Assembly (NCBI GenBank): GCA_947630735.1
Contig: CANRIR010000015.1
Coordinates: 1 to 48,791 of the forward strand
Reading direction: 5' to 3'
DNA from: an uncultured Marvinbryantia sp.
GTDB lineage: Bacteria > Bacillota > Clostridia > Lachnospirales > Lachnospiraceae
DNA: 48,791 bases
Part shown: one piece after another, positions 38,613 to 48,785 of the stretch
Layout of the letters: each line of letters starts with the position of its first letter
Numbering within the stretch: the first letter of the stretch is position 1
Notes under the pieces: model-generated
Seen by the model: only the letters and a program-made list of their open reading frames with translations
Told to the model about the DNA's origin: nothing
The model's database searches: none
Translations under genes and position numbers: made by a program

Positions 38613-39725
38613 ATGAGCGGTTTTATCAAGGGAATGGACGTGTCCACGCTTCTGGAAGTGGAGCGTTTAGGCGGAACTTTCTGTGACCGCGGCAGACAGG
38701 ACGACGCCATGGAGATCCTGAAACGGTACGGCATGAACCTGGTGCGCCTGCGCCTGTGGAACCACCCGTTCGACGCGCAGGGAAATTCCTACGGCGCGGG
38801 AGGCGATGACATCGAGACGGTGCTTGCTTTGGCAAAGCGCGCAAAAAAGCTGGGCGCGGACTGGATGCTGGACTTTCATTACAGCGATTTCTGGGCGGAT
38901 CCCGGCAAACAGACGGTGCCGAAGGCCTGGCAGGGCCTGGATGAGAAGGGCCTGGAAAAGGCGGTGCACGACTACACGCGGGATGTGCTGAAGCGCACAA
39001 AGGAGGAGGGCGTGACGCCCGGCTTTGTGGCCGTGGGCAACGAGCTCTCCAACGGGCTTCTGTGGCCCTTTGGGAAAACGCCCAACTACCGGGCCATTGC
39101 GGCGTTCGTCAGCGCGGGCGTGCGCGCGGTGCGCGAGGCCGACCCGTCCATCAAAGTGATGCTGCATCTGGACAACGGCGGGAACAATGCGCTCTACCGC
39201 ACCTGGTTCGACCACTACCTGGATAACGGCGGGGAGGATTTCGACTATATCGGCCTTTCCTACTATCCGTTCTGGCACGGGACGTTTTCCATGCTGCGGG
39301 ACAATCTGCACGACATTGCCGTGCGCTACGGGAAAGATCTGATGGTGGCGGAGGTGTCCATGGGCTATACCATGGAGGACTACGCCGCGTATGAACGGCT
39401 TGCGCCCCACGAGAGAAAAGGCATGGCTACGAAAAAGGAACTGGCGGACCGGATTGACTATCCCATGACTCCCCAGGGCCAGGCGGATTTTATGCGCGAC
39501 CTGCTGGAGATCCTGCGCAATGTGCCGGACGGCCGCGGGAAAGGATTCTGCTACTGGGAACCGGCCTGGATACCGGTGCCGGGAAGCGGCTGGGCCACCA
39601 GGGCGGCCTGCGATTATATTCACGAGAGCGGGCCCTACGGAAACGAGTGGGCCAACCAGGCGCTGTTCGACTATAACGGAAACGCGCTTCCGGCGCTGGA
39701 AGTGATACGGGATTTCACATTGTAG
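38613..39725 (+). CDS. Endo-beta-1,4-galactanase, glycoside hydrolase family 53, cytoplasmic
   Basis: It hydrolyses beta-1,4-galactan chains (type I arabinogalactan, pectin side chains) to galacto-oligosaccharides. The 370-aa protein is a single GH53 barrel: FIKGMDVSTLLE start, RLRLWNHP, LDFHYSDFWADPGKQ, acid/base E144 in VGNELSNGLLWP and nucleophile E247 in VAEVSMGYT. There is no signal peptide, unusual because GH53 enzymes are generally secreted. Start ATG 38613 follows GAGGA and gives the family N-terminus. Together with the importer upstream, this implies uptake of intact oligogalactosides and intracellular cleavage. Confidence 0.94.
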   Translation: MSGFIKGMDVSTLLEVERLGGTFCDRGRQDDAMEILKRYGMNLVRLRLWNHPFDAQGNSYGAGGDDIETVLALAKRAKKLGADWMLDFHYSDFWADPGKQTVPKAWQGLDEKGLEKAVHDYTRDVLKRTKEEGVTPGFVAVGNELSNGLLWPFGKTPNYRAIAAFVSAGVRAVREADPSIKVMLHLDNGGNNALYRTWFDHYLDNGGEDFDYIGLSYYPFWHGTFSMLRDNLHDIAVRYGKDLMVAEVSMGYTMEDYAAYERLAPHERKGMATKKELADRIDYPMTPQGQADFMRDLLEILRNVPDGRGKGFCYWEPAWIPVPGSGWATRAACDYIHESGPYGNEWANQALFDYNGNALPALEVIRDFTL

Positions 39726-39739
39726 GAGCCGTGCGAAAC

Positions 39740-39830
39740 GGGCTGCGGCGGCGCATTGTTGGAATTGTGGCAAGCGGGCCGCGGCGGCGCATTGTTGGAA
39801 TTGTGGCAAGCGGGCCGCGGCGGCGCGCTG
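39740..39830. repeat. 36-bp tandem repeat (2-3 units)
   Basis: GGGC(T/C)GCGGCGGCGCATTG + TTGGAATTGTGGCAAGC repeats twice nearly perfectly and a third time in degenerate form. The period of 36 keeps an ORF open (RRRIVGIVASGP units), but the units precede the likely start of the TraX-like gene and have no ribosome site, so they are taken as non-coding. Confidence 0.8.
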
Positions 39831-39931
39831 CTGAAATTGTGCCAGGCACACCGAGGGGCATGGCGGCAGAGCTGCGGCAGGCCAGCCATGGTGTGTTTAT
39901 GCTTCGGAAGTTAGAAAAAGGGGGATTTGGA

Positions 39932-40705
39932 ATGGCAGCAGGTATGGGAAGACGGGGCGTTGTGTGGAAGACGCCCACTGTGACGGCGGACGGGCTGAAG
40001 CTCTTTGCCGCCGTGATGATGCTGATCTCCAACATCGGCATCGCAATCGTGCAGAATGGCATCATTCATCTGGAACAGTACACGCAGGCGTCCCTGTCGG
40101 ACGCGCTGGCAAACGACCCTAAGCTGATGACGGAGGCCGGGGTCGGCGTGATCATGCAGATGATGGAGGGCCTGGCGGTGGTGCTGTTCGCCTTCCTTCT
40201 GGTGGAAGGGTTCCGCAACACCTCCAATTTCAAAAAATATCTGCTGACCGTGATCGTCTTTGCCATCGTCAGCGAGATCCCCTACGATCTGGCCATCTGC
40301 GGGGCGCTTTTGGATCCCTCCAGCCAGAATGCGCTGGCCACCATGGCGGTCTGCCTGGTAATGCTGTATTTTCTGGATCTGTTAAAAGAGGGGAACGGCT
40401 TTCTGCCGGGGATTTTGCGCATTTTGATCGTGCTGTGCGCCCTTTTCTGGGTAACCATGTTCCGCATGGCCTACGGCCTGGGCATGGTGCTGCTTGTGGC
40501 GGATCTATACCTGCTCTATAACCGGAACGTGCTGAAGACCCTGCTGGGCGTGGTGATCGGCCTGCTCTACATCACAGGGCCGCTGGCGTTCTACGGGATC
40601 TGGTGCTGCAACGGCGAGCGCAAAGACCGCATTCCCAAATATGCGTACTACATTTTTTACCCGGCCCACCTGCTTGTGCTGGGGATCATCGCGCACTTCC
40701 TGTAA
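39932..40705 (+). CDS. TraX-family membrane protein
   Basis: A 257-aa polytopic protein with about seven hydrophobic helices. TVTADGLKLFAAVMMLISNIG and the C-terminal YAYYIFYPAHLLVLGIIAHF are the marks of the TraX family, named for conjugative pilin acetylation but widespread in Firmicutes without plasmids. ATG 39932 is chosen because AAGGGGG lies 7 bases upstream and excludes the repeat-derived N-terminus. There are no conjugation genes here. An acyltransferase-type activity on surface molecules is possible but unproven. It converges with the hybrid kinase gene. Confidence 0.85.
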   Translation: MAAGMGRRGVVWKTPTVTADGLKLFAAVMMLISNIGIAIVQNGIIHLEQYTQASLSDALANDPKLMTEAGVGVIMQMMEGLAVVLFAFLLVEGFRNTSNFKKYLLTVIVFAIVSEIPYDLAICGALLDPSSQNALATMAVCLVMLYFLDLLKEGNGFLPGILRILIVLCALFWVTMFRMAYGLGMVLLVADLYLLYNRNVLKTLLGVVIGLLYITGPLAFYGIWCCNGERKDRIPKYAYYIFYPAHLLVLGIIAHFL

Positions 40706-40715
40706 CGGCGCTGCT

Positions 40716-43301
40716 TTATTTGCAGAGGATGCCTGTGAGCACCTCCAGAAGATTTTCCACATTGATGGGCTTTGCGATGTGCGCGTTCATGCCGCACTCC
40801 AGAGCCCGTTTTCTGTCCTCCTCGAAGGCGTTGGCCGTCATGGCCACGATGGGGATGCCTGCAAGATCCGGATCCTCCAGCGCGCGGATGGCCCGGGTGG
40901 CGTCGTAGCCGTCCATCTTGGGCATCTGAATGTCCATCAGGACGAGAGAATAATAGCCGGGCGCGGAGGAGCGCACCTTGTCCACGGCGACAGAGCCGTC
41001 CTCGGCTGCCTCCACCACAAATCCGCTGTTTGTGAGAAGCTCCACGGCGATCTCGCGGTTCAGCTCGTTGTCCTCCGCCAGCAGCAGGCGCGTCCCGTGA
41101 AGCTGCTCGGCCACATTCGGGATCGGGCTGGGCGTCTGCGTCTGCTGTGCCTGAAGGGATTCGTTGGTTGCCGCCAGCAGGATGTCGCGCAGCTCGGAGA
41201 GGAAGATCGGCTTGTTGCAGAAAGCCGTCACGCCGACCGCGCGGGCCTCCTCCTCAAACGCCGTCCAGTCGTAGGCCGTGACGATGATGATGGGGACGCT
41301 GTCCCCCACGATGGAGCGGATCTGGCGCACCACCTCAAGCCCGCTCAAGTCGGGCAGGAACCAGTCGATGATATAGGCGTGGTACTCGTCGCCCAGCTCG
41401 AAGGCCTGCTTGGCGTGGAGCACCGCTTCCTTTCCGTGCAGCACCCACTCGGAGCGCATGCCGATCTGGCGGAGCATCTTGGTCACGCTGTCGCAGGTGG
41501 TAAAACTGTCGTCCACCACCAGGGCGCGCAGGCCCTGGAGTTCCTTTATCACTTCCACGCTCTGGCTGCCGGTCTGCAGGCGGAAATCCAGATTGATGAT
41601 AAACTCGGTGCCCTTTCCCTGTTCGGAGTGCAGTTCGATGGTGCCGCCCATGGTATCCACAATGTTTTTCGTGATGGCCATGCCCAGGCCGGTTCCCTGG
41701 ATGCCGCTGGCGGTGGTGTTGCGCTCGCGCTCAAACGGCTCGAAGATATGTTTGGTAAACTCCTCGCTCATGCCGATGCCCGTGTCTTTCACGCGGATCT
41801 CGTAGGAGCCGTAGCCCTTGGGCGCGCGGGGCTTCTGCCGGACGGTCAGGGACACCGTTCCCCCCGACGGGGTAAACTTGATGGCGTTGGAGAGCAGGTT
41901 CAGGAGCACCTGATTTACGTGCAGCTTGTCGCAGTAGATATTTTCGTCTACCACATCCACGGTGTCCATGTAAAAGTCGAGCTGCTTGGACTGCATCTGC
42001 GTCTGGATGATGTTGCGCATATCCCGGAAGATATCCGAGATGGAGCATTCCTTCTCCTCGATATTCAGCTTGCCGGACTCGATGCGGCTCATATCCAGGA
42101 TATCGTTGATCAGGGAGAGCAGGTGGTTGCTGGAGGAGAGGATCTTCTTCAGGTATTCCTGCAGGCGCTCCTTGTTGTCCAGGTTTGTCTGCGCCAGCGT
42201 GGTAAAGCCGATGATGGCGTTCATGGGCGTGCGGATGTCGTGGGACATGTTGGAGAGGAACGTGCTCTTGGCGCGGTCGGCTGCCTCCGCCTTCTGCAGC
42301 TTCTCCGTGAGCACCGCGTGCTCCACGGCCTGCTGCGTGGCGTGCCTGGCGTTGCGGCGCATCAGAATATAATACAGGACGACGACCACCGCCAAGATCA
42401 CCGCCAGATAAATGCACACGCGCTGGACGGTAAACACGCTGGCAAACGCCTCGCTCTCCGGGACATCCACCGCGATCACCCAGTCGTTGATGCCGGCGGG
42501 GGCATAGTACATATATTCCCAGCCGGTGTCGGCGGATGTGCGGTAGACCACATAGCCGCTGGACATGCTGAGCATCTGTTCGGTGTACTGCGCCCAGGTC
42601 TGGCCGCCCTTCGTCTCGTGGTCGGCCTCGCTGAAATCGTTGATGTTTCCCAGATCCTCATGTTTGGTATCGAGAATGAAATCCCCCGTTTTGGTGTCGA
42701 TGATGAACACCTCCGCGCTGGCATTGTAGATATTGTCGATGTTCAGGCTTTTGGGGAGATCCTTCAGGTTGGTGACGCCGAAAAGCAGGGCGGCGGTCTG
42801 CCCGTCCTGCTTGAGGGGCACAAAGTGCCGCAGCACCGGCATATCGGTAGAAAGGCTGTACATGCGGTTGGAGATATGCTCTCCCAAAGGCTCCTCTTTG
42901 TCGAAGGAGATCTTGTCGTTGCCCGCGGCGTCCGCGACGGTGCCGTCCGGCAGAAGGATCTTGTCGTCCGGCATGAGCACGCGCACGGTCATGGTCTCCA
43001 GCAGGGGGGAGACGTACTCCATGATCGACAGGGTGGACTCGAGGTCAAAATTGTCGGCCTGGGAGATGATGTTCGCCGTGGCGTTCAGGATGCGGCTGTC
43101 GCGCGCCAGCTTGGCGGTCACCTCGCTGATGACGGTCTCCACGCCCTCCTCCATGCGCCCCAGGGAGCGATCCCGCAGCACGTCGTTGATCTTGACGTAG
43201 GACGCGATGAGCAGCGTGACAATGATGATGATGACGATGCCGGTGGCTGTCAGGCTGTTGTCCTTTCTGAAAGGTTTCTTTTGTTCTATATTCTCAACCA
43301 T
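40716..43301 (-). CDS. Membrane hybrid histidine kinase with two receiver domains
   Basis: An 861-aa sensor. An N-terminal helix (about residues 18-36), an extracellular ~260-residue dCache-like domain, and a second membrane helix (~298-314) lead to the HisKA domain with H354 in SHDIRTPMN. An HATPase domain follows (NLLSNAIKF, DTGIGMS, GTGLGMAI). A first receiver domain carries D646 (IIDWFLPD) and a second carries D790 (LMDIQMPK). There is no HPt domain or output partner nearby. ATG 43301 is supported by GGAGG 8 bases upstream; a start at 43316 would overlap that site. The first receiver's IIDWFLPD is a slightly unusual acceptor context. The ligand is unknown. Confidence 0.92.
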   Translation of the reverse strand: MVENIEQKKPFRKDNSLTATGIVIIIIVTLLIASYVKINDVLRDRSLGRMEEGVETVISEVTAKLARDSRILNATANIISQADNFDLESTLSIMEYVSPLLETMTVRVLMPDDKILLPDGTVADAAGNDKISFDKEEPLGEHISNRMYSLSTDMPVLRHFVPLKQDGQTAALLFGVTNLKDLPKSLNIDNIYNASAEVFIIDTKTGDFILDTKHEDLGNINDFSEADHETKGGQTWAQYTEQMLSMSSGYVVYRTSADTGWEYMYYAPAGINDWVIAVDVPESEAFASVFTVQRVCIYLAVILAVVVVLYYILMRRNARHATQQAVEHAVLTEKLQKAEAADRAKSTFLSNMSHDIRTPMNAIIGFTTLAQTNLDNKERLQEYLKKILSSSNHLLSLINDILDMSRIESGKLNIEEKECSISDIFRDMRNIIQTQMQSKQLDFYMDTVDVVDENIYCDKLHVNQVLLNLLSNAIKFTPSGGTVSLTVRQKPRAPKGYGSYEIRVKDTGIGMSEEFTKHIFEPFERERNTTASGIQGTGLGMAITKNIVDTMGGTIELHSEQGKGTEFIINLDFRLQTGSQSVEVIKELQGLRALVVDDSFTTCDSVTKMLRQIGMRSEWVLHGKEAVLHAKQAFELGDEYHAYIIDWFLPDLSGLEVVRQIRSIVGDSVPIIIVTAYDWTAFEEEARAVGVTAFCNKPIFLSELRDILLAATNESLQAQQTQTPSPIPNVAEQLHGTRLLLAEDNELNREIAVELLTNSGFVVEAAEDGSVAVDKVRSSAPGYYSLVLMDIQMPKMDGYDATRAIRALEDPDLAGIPIVAMTANAFEEDRKRALECGMNAHIAKPINVENLLEVLTGILCK

Positions 43302-43382
43302 GTATATATCCTCCATCCTCCCGGGGCAGTGCGCTGCAGGCGCTGTGCTGCATCCTGTCCTGCGGGAAACATACGCGGTTTT

Positions 43383-43411
43383 ATTATAGCAAAAAATGGG
43401 CCAGATGTCTA
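43383..43411 (-). promoter_or_regulatory. Promoter of the hybrid kinase gene
   Basis: Read on the minus strand: -35 TAGACA (43411-43406), 17-base spacer, perfect -10 TATAAT (43388-43383). Confidence 0.75.
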
Positions 43412-43503
43412 TTCAGAAAAAGCGGATCCGGTATAATTTGCGCGGCTTTTGTTCTGTTTCGGCGGGAAACTGCGGCACAAAAAGACAAAAAGAAGAAAAT
43501 ACT

Positions 43504-43531
43504 TTGCAAAATGGTTAAAATAAGCTATACT
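43504..43531 (+). promoter_or_regulatory. Promoter of asnS
   Basis: -35 TTGCAA (43504-43509), 16-base spacer, -10 TATACT (43526-43531), ~70 bases before the start. The leader is too short for a T-box riboswitch. Confidence 0.6.
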
Positions 43532-43607
43532 GAATACTAGATATGCGATCGGCACAAAACTACGATCAGAGAATCTGATGAGAATAAAGATAACAGGAGA
43601 AAATGAC

Positions 43608-44999
<1,392 letters not shown>

Positions 45000-45018
45000 G
45001 ACGCCGGTCTTCAAAGAC

Positions 45019-45045
45019 GCGGGCCGGAGCAGGCCCGCTGTTATA
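45019..45045 (+). terminator. GC-rich hairpin after asnS
   Basis: GCGGGCC (45019-45025) pairs with GGCCCGC (45032-45038) around GGAGCA, followed only by TGTTATA. It is a weak or partial terminator. Confidence 0.55.
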
Positions 45046-45071
45046 CCGCGTAAGACAAGGAGGAAGGCGGC

Positions 45072-45767
45072 ATGCCCGATAAAATACTGATCGTCGACGA
45101 CGAGCGCGAGATCGCGGACGTCATCGGCCTGTATCTGAAAAACGAAAATTTTGATGTGGTCAAGTGCTACAACGGAAAGGACGCCCTGGCGGCGGTGGCG
45201 AAGGAAAAACCGTCGCTGGCCATTCTGGACGTGATGCTGCCGGACATCGACGGGTTCACGATCCTGCAGAAGATCCGGGAGTCCCACACGTTCCCGGTCA
45301 TCATGCTGACGGCCAAGACAGAATATATGGATAAGATCAACGGCCTCACCCTGGGCGCGGACGACTACATCGAGAAGCCTTTCAACCCCCTGGAGCTGGT
45401 GGCGCGCGTGAAGGCGCAGCTGCGCCGCTCCACCAAATACAACGACGGGGGCAAGCAGCAGGAGGATATCATCGATTTCGGCGGCCTTCTGATGAACCGC
45501 AGCACGCACGAGTGCATTTTCAACGAGAGGGAGCTCACCCTCACGCCCATCGAGTTTGACATCCTGTGGATCCTCTGCGAGAACCGGGGCCAGGTCATCA
45601 GCTCGGAGCAGCTCTTCGAGCAGGTGTGGCACGAGAAATACTATAAACAGAGCAACAATACGGTAATGGTACACATCCGCCATCTGCGCGAAAAGATGGG
45701 CGGGCCCATGGGAAAGACGGAATTTATCAAGACCGTATGGGGAGTTGGGTACAAAATTGAAAAGTAA
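45072..45767 (+). CDS. OmpR-family response regulator (VanR-like)
   Basis: A 231-aa transcription factor with a receiver domain (phospho-acceptor D53 in ILDVMLPD, D9/D10 at the acidic pocket, K103 region in IEKPF) and a C-terminal winged helix (ELTLTPIEFDILWILCENRGQVIS, NTVMVHIRHLREKMG, WGVGYKIEK). Sequence and pairing resemble VanR/CpxR-type regulators of cell-wall stress, but no vanHAX genes are present. AAGGAGG precedes the ATG. The kinase gene begins inside its last codons. Confidence 0.93.
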   Translation: MPDKILIVDDEREIADVIGLYLKNENFDVVKCYNGKDALAAVAKEKPSLAILDVMLPDIDGFTILQKIRESHTFPVIMLTAKTEYMDKINGLTLGADDYIEKPFNPLELVARVKAQLRRSTKYNDGGKQQEDIIDFGGLLMNRSTHECIFNERELTLTPIEFDILWILCENRGQVISSEQLFEQVWHEKYYKQSNNTVMVHIRHLREKMGGPMGKTEFIKTVWGVGYKIEK

Positions 45768-47022
45768 TTATGGAAGGCTAAAGAGGACAATTCTGATCAG
45801 AACCGGCCTGGTGGCAGCACTGACGCTGGTTGTGGGCTATGGGATTGTCCGCTTTTTCATAGACGGCATCTTCCAGGAGGCCTTCACCAACCTGATGATG
45901 TGGGTGTTTACCAGCCTGCACCTGGACTGGAACGAGGCGGATCAGCTCTACGGAAAAGTCTTCATGGATAATAAGTATATTTTCCTGACCGTGGGCTTTA
46001 TCCTGCTGTTTCTTGTCTTCTACAACGTGTGGATCAAGCGGCTCCTGCGCTATCTGGTGAGCGTGGAGAAGGCCATCGACAACGTGCGGGAGGACAGCGA
46101 CGAGCCGGTCTCTTTGATGCCGGAGCTGAAGCCCATCGCGGACAAGCTGACGTCGCTCAAGCTGACCTTAAAGCGCAAGGAGCGCTCCAGCATCGAGAGC
46201 GAGCAGCGCAAAAACGACCTGGTGGTCTATCTGGCCCACGACCTGAAAACGCCGCTGACGTCGGTCATCGCGTACCTGACCATGCTGGACGCGCAGAAAA
46301 ACATGCCGGAGGAGGAGCGGGAGAAATACATCCACGTCTCCCTGGAAAAGGCCACCCGCCTGGGAGAGCTGATCAACGAGTTCTTCGAGATCACGCGGTT
46401 TAATCTGCAGGACATTGTGCTGGAGACCGTGCAGCTGGATCTCTCGGTCATGCTGGAACAGCTGGCCGACGAGAGCTACGGCGTGCTGGCGGCCAAATAT
46501 ATGACCTGCCGCGTGGACGCGGACGAGAACCTGATCGTCAACGGGGACCCGGACAAGCTGGCCCGGGTGTTTGACAATCTTCTGCGCAATGCCATCGCCT
46601 ACAGCTACACGGACACGGAGATCCTGATCAACGCGCATAAGAAGGACGACGGGATCGTGATCACCTTCCGCAACCAGGGGCACCAGATCCCGGAGCAGAA
46701 GCTGAAGTCGATCTTTGAAAAATTTTACCGCGTGGACAATGCCCGCAGCAGCCAGACCGGGGGTTCCGGGCTGGGGCTGTCCATCGCGAAGCGGATCGTA
46801 GAGCTGCACGGAGGCAGGATAGAGGCGGCCAGCGACCGCTCCTACACCACGTTTACGGTGTGGCTGCCGGCGTATGCCCCGGCCGGTCCTTCGCGGAAGG
46901 GACACAGCGCAAAGCGAAAGGAACTTGTTGCGGCGCAGGACCGGGAGGAGCCGGATGCGAACCGGGGCCGCCAACGGCGGCAGGCATGCGGCATAGCACA
47001 AAATGTGGAAAGAAAGGTGTGA
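45757..47022 (+). CDS. Sensor histidine kinase (VanS-like)
   Basis: A 421-aa membrane kinase: helix ~15-32, a short extracellular loop (~33-72), helix ~74-93, HAMP-like linker, HisKA with H161 in YLAHDLKTPLTSVIAYLT, and an HATPase with NLLRNAIAYSY and GGSGLGLSIAKRI. It pairs with the preceding regulator, as shown by a gene overlap of 11 bases. TTG 45757 is the likely start; the nearer TTG at 45745 abuts the ribosome site. The final ~45 residues are basic, low-complexity and poorly conserved. The short sensor loop resembles VanS-type kinases; the signal is unknown. Confidence 0.9.
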   Translation: MKSNYGRLKRTILIRTGLVAALTLVVGYGIVRFFIDGIFQEAFTNLMMWVFTSLHLDWNEADQLYGKVFMDNKYIFLTVGFILLFLVFYNVWIKRLLRYLVSVEKAIDNVREDSDEPVSLMPELKPIADKLTSLKLTLKRKERSSIESEQRKNDLVVYLAHDLKTPLTSVIAYLTMLDAQKNMPEEEREKYIHVSLEKATRLGELINEFFEITRFNLQDIVLETVQLDLSVMLEQLADESYGVLAAKYMTCRVDADENLIVNGDPDKLARVFDNLLRNAIAYSYTDTEILINAHKKDDGIVITFRNQGHQIPEQKLKSIFEKFYRVDNARSSQTGGSGLGLSIAKRIVELHGGRIEAASDRSYTTFTVWLPAYAPAGPSRKGHSAKRKELVAAQDREEPDANRGRQRRQACGIAQNVERKV

Positions 47023-47029
47023 GAAAACT

Positions 47030-48025
47030 ATGGCGAGAAGAGAAGAGAGAGACAGGCCCAAAAAGAAGGGCGGGTTCGGCAATTTTTTGAGCACGCTGGT
47101 CATCATTCTGGCTCTCGGGGTGTTCTGCTATGCGGGATATCAGCTGATCACCATCTATCTGGCCTACAAGGCCGGAACTGATGAGTACAGTGCGCTGGAG
47201 GATCAGTTTGTGGTAAAAGATAAGGACACGGAGCAGGAGCAGAGCGAGGGCGGCGCGTCCGGCGGCACCGGCGGGGGAACCGGGGCGGAGCGCCTCACGG
47301 AAGAACCCCTGGACGAGGACACGGTGGAGAATGAGACTATGGCGGACGACGAGTGGGGAGAGACCGTCATTGATGAGAACGCCACTTATCTGAAGGGCAA
47401 GAAGCTGCAGAAGATGGAGAACCCCATCAATTTTGAAGAACTGCTCTCCATCAACACGGATATCATCGGCTGGCTGGAGATGGAAGCGGTGGATATCAGC
47501 TATCCTATCGTGCAGTCGGACGACAACGATTATTATCTGCACCGCACCTTCCGCAAACAGGACAACTTTGCGGGATCCATCTTCCTGGATTACCTGAACA
47601 GCCCCACTTTCTCCAACCGCAACAACATCGTGTACGGGCACAATATGAAGAACGGATCCATGTTCGGCATCCTGAAGCAGTACCAGGATCAGGAAAAGTA
47701 TGACAAGAGCAAGTATTTCTGGATCTATACGCCAACCAGGATCTATAAATACGAGATCTTCTCGGCCTCCGTGGTGGGTACATACAGCGACAGCTATCAG
47801 ATCGCATTTTCGGATCGGGATGATTTCAAGGAATTCCTGGATCAGGCAAAGATGCAGTCGATGATCAAGACCACGGCGAGGGTGAGCTACAACGACACGG
47901 TGGTGACGCTCTCCACCTGCACGGGCGACAGCGCCACCAGGTTCATCGTGCAGGGCAAGCGCGTGCGCACCTACGAGTCCGTGCCCAGGAAGGGCGGCTA
48001 CAGCAGTTCATCCGTGGACGATTGA
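47030..48025 (+). CDS. srtB: Class B sortase
   Basis: A membrane-anchored transpeptidase that links surface proteins to peptidoglycan or pilin subunits. The 331-aa protein has a cytoplasmic basic N-terminus, one membrane helix (~20-40), a Gly/Ser/Glu-rich linker (~60-110) and the sortase barrel. Catalytic H204 is in IVYGHNMKNGSMFG and C297 in TLSTCTGDS, with an Arg shortly after (SATRF). ATG 47030 has AAAGGTG upstream. No sorting-signal substrate (LPxTG or NPxTx) is encoded in the window. It follows the VanRS-like pair by 7 bases, so it may be in its regulon. Confidence 0.94.
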   Translation: MARREERDRPKKKGGFGNFLSTLVIILALGVFCYAGYQLITIYLAYKAGTDEYSALEDQFVVKDKDTEQEQSEGGASGGTGGGTGAERLTEEPLDEDTVENETMADDEWGETVIDENATYLKGKKLQKMENPINFEELLSINTDIIGWLEMEAVDISYPIVQSDDNDYYLHRTFRKQDNFAGSIFLDYLNSPTFSNRNNIVYGHNMKNGSMFGILKQYQDQEKYDKSKYFWIYTPTRIYKYEIFSASVVGTYSDSYQIAFSDRDDFKEFLDQAKMQSMIKTTARVSYNDTVVTLSTCTGDSATRFIVQGKRVRTYESVPRKGGYSSSSVDD

Positions 48026-48059
48026 TGGATCAGATTGATTGATAAATAGGGAGGAAACT

Positions 48060-48785
48060 ATGGAGGAGAAGGCAAAACTTTTACAGGATTGGATCGCAAA
48101 GAGCGACAACGTGGTGTTTTTTGGGGGAGCGGGGGTTTCCACGGAGAGCGGCATACCGGATTTCCGCAGCGTGGACGGACTTTACAACCAGGAATATGAT
48201 TATCCCCCCGAGACGATCATCAGCCACACCTTTTTCATGCACAGGCCGGAGGAATTTTTCCGCTTTTACAAAAAGAAGATGCTTATGCCGGAGGCCAGGC
48301 CCAACATGGCGCACATCCGGCTTGCCGAGTGGGAGAAAAAGGGACATGTGCGCGCCGTCATCACGCAGAACATCGACGGCCTGCACCAGATGGCGGGGAG
48401 CAAAGAGGTGCTGGAGCTGCACGGCAGCGTGCACCGCAATTACTGCATGACCTGCGGCAAATTCTACGACATGGAATATGTGCGCACGTCGGACGGCGTG
48501 CCGAAGTGCTCGTGCGGCGGCCGCGTCAAGCCGGACGTGGTGCTCTACGAGGAGGGACTGGACAATGATACTATAACCAGATCCGTCAGCTATATAGCGC
48601 ACGCGGATGTGCTGATCATAGGCGGCACCTCCCTGGTGGTTTACCCGGCGGCGGGCCTCATCGACTATTTCCGGGGCAGCAGGCTGGTGGTGGTAAACAA
48701 GAGCGTGACCTCCCGGGACAAAAACGCGGACCTGGTCATCCAGGACAGCATCGGCAAGCTGTTTGAAAGCATTCAGATCGCGTGA
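48060..48785 (+). CDS. cobB: NAD-dependent protein deacetylase, Sir2 family
   Basis: A cytoplasmic 241-aa sirtuin that removes acetyl or other acyl groups from lysines using NAD. The NAD-binding motif is FFGGAGVSTESGIPDFRS, TQNIDGLH follows, catalytic H121 is in LELHGS, and the zinc site is C129-x2-C132 and C150-x-C152. IIGGTSLVVYPAAGL and VVVNKS complete the fold. ATG 48060 follows GGGAGG; the ORF opens at 48039. Zinc spacing CxC in the second half is slightly compact but seen in this family. It is separated from sortase by 34 bases, perhaps a coincidental neighbour. Confidence 0.95.
   Translation: MEEKAKLLQDWIAKSDNVVFFGGAGVSTESGIPDFRSVDGLYNQEYDYPPETIISHTFFMHRPEEFFRFYKKKMLMPEARPNMAHIRLAEWEKKGHVRAVITQNIDGLHQMAGSKEVLELHGSVHRNYCMTCGKFYDMEYVRTSDGVPKCSCGGRVKPDVVLYEEGLDNDTITRSVSYIAHADVLIIGGTSLVVYPAAGLIDYFRGSRLVVVNKSVTSRDKNADLVIQDSIGKLFESIQIA

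Noticed and set aside
40641-43436. A 931-codon ORF opposite the hybrid kinase gene
   Set aside because: It is the antisense shadow of a GC-rich gene; its translation is His/Val/Leu/Arg-rich without family motifs, while the minus-strand frame has full kinase and receiver motifs.
43532-43607. T-box riboswitch upstream of asnS
   Set aside because: The leader is ~70 bases and lacks the T-box sequence and terminator that such elements need.
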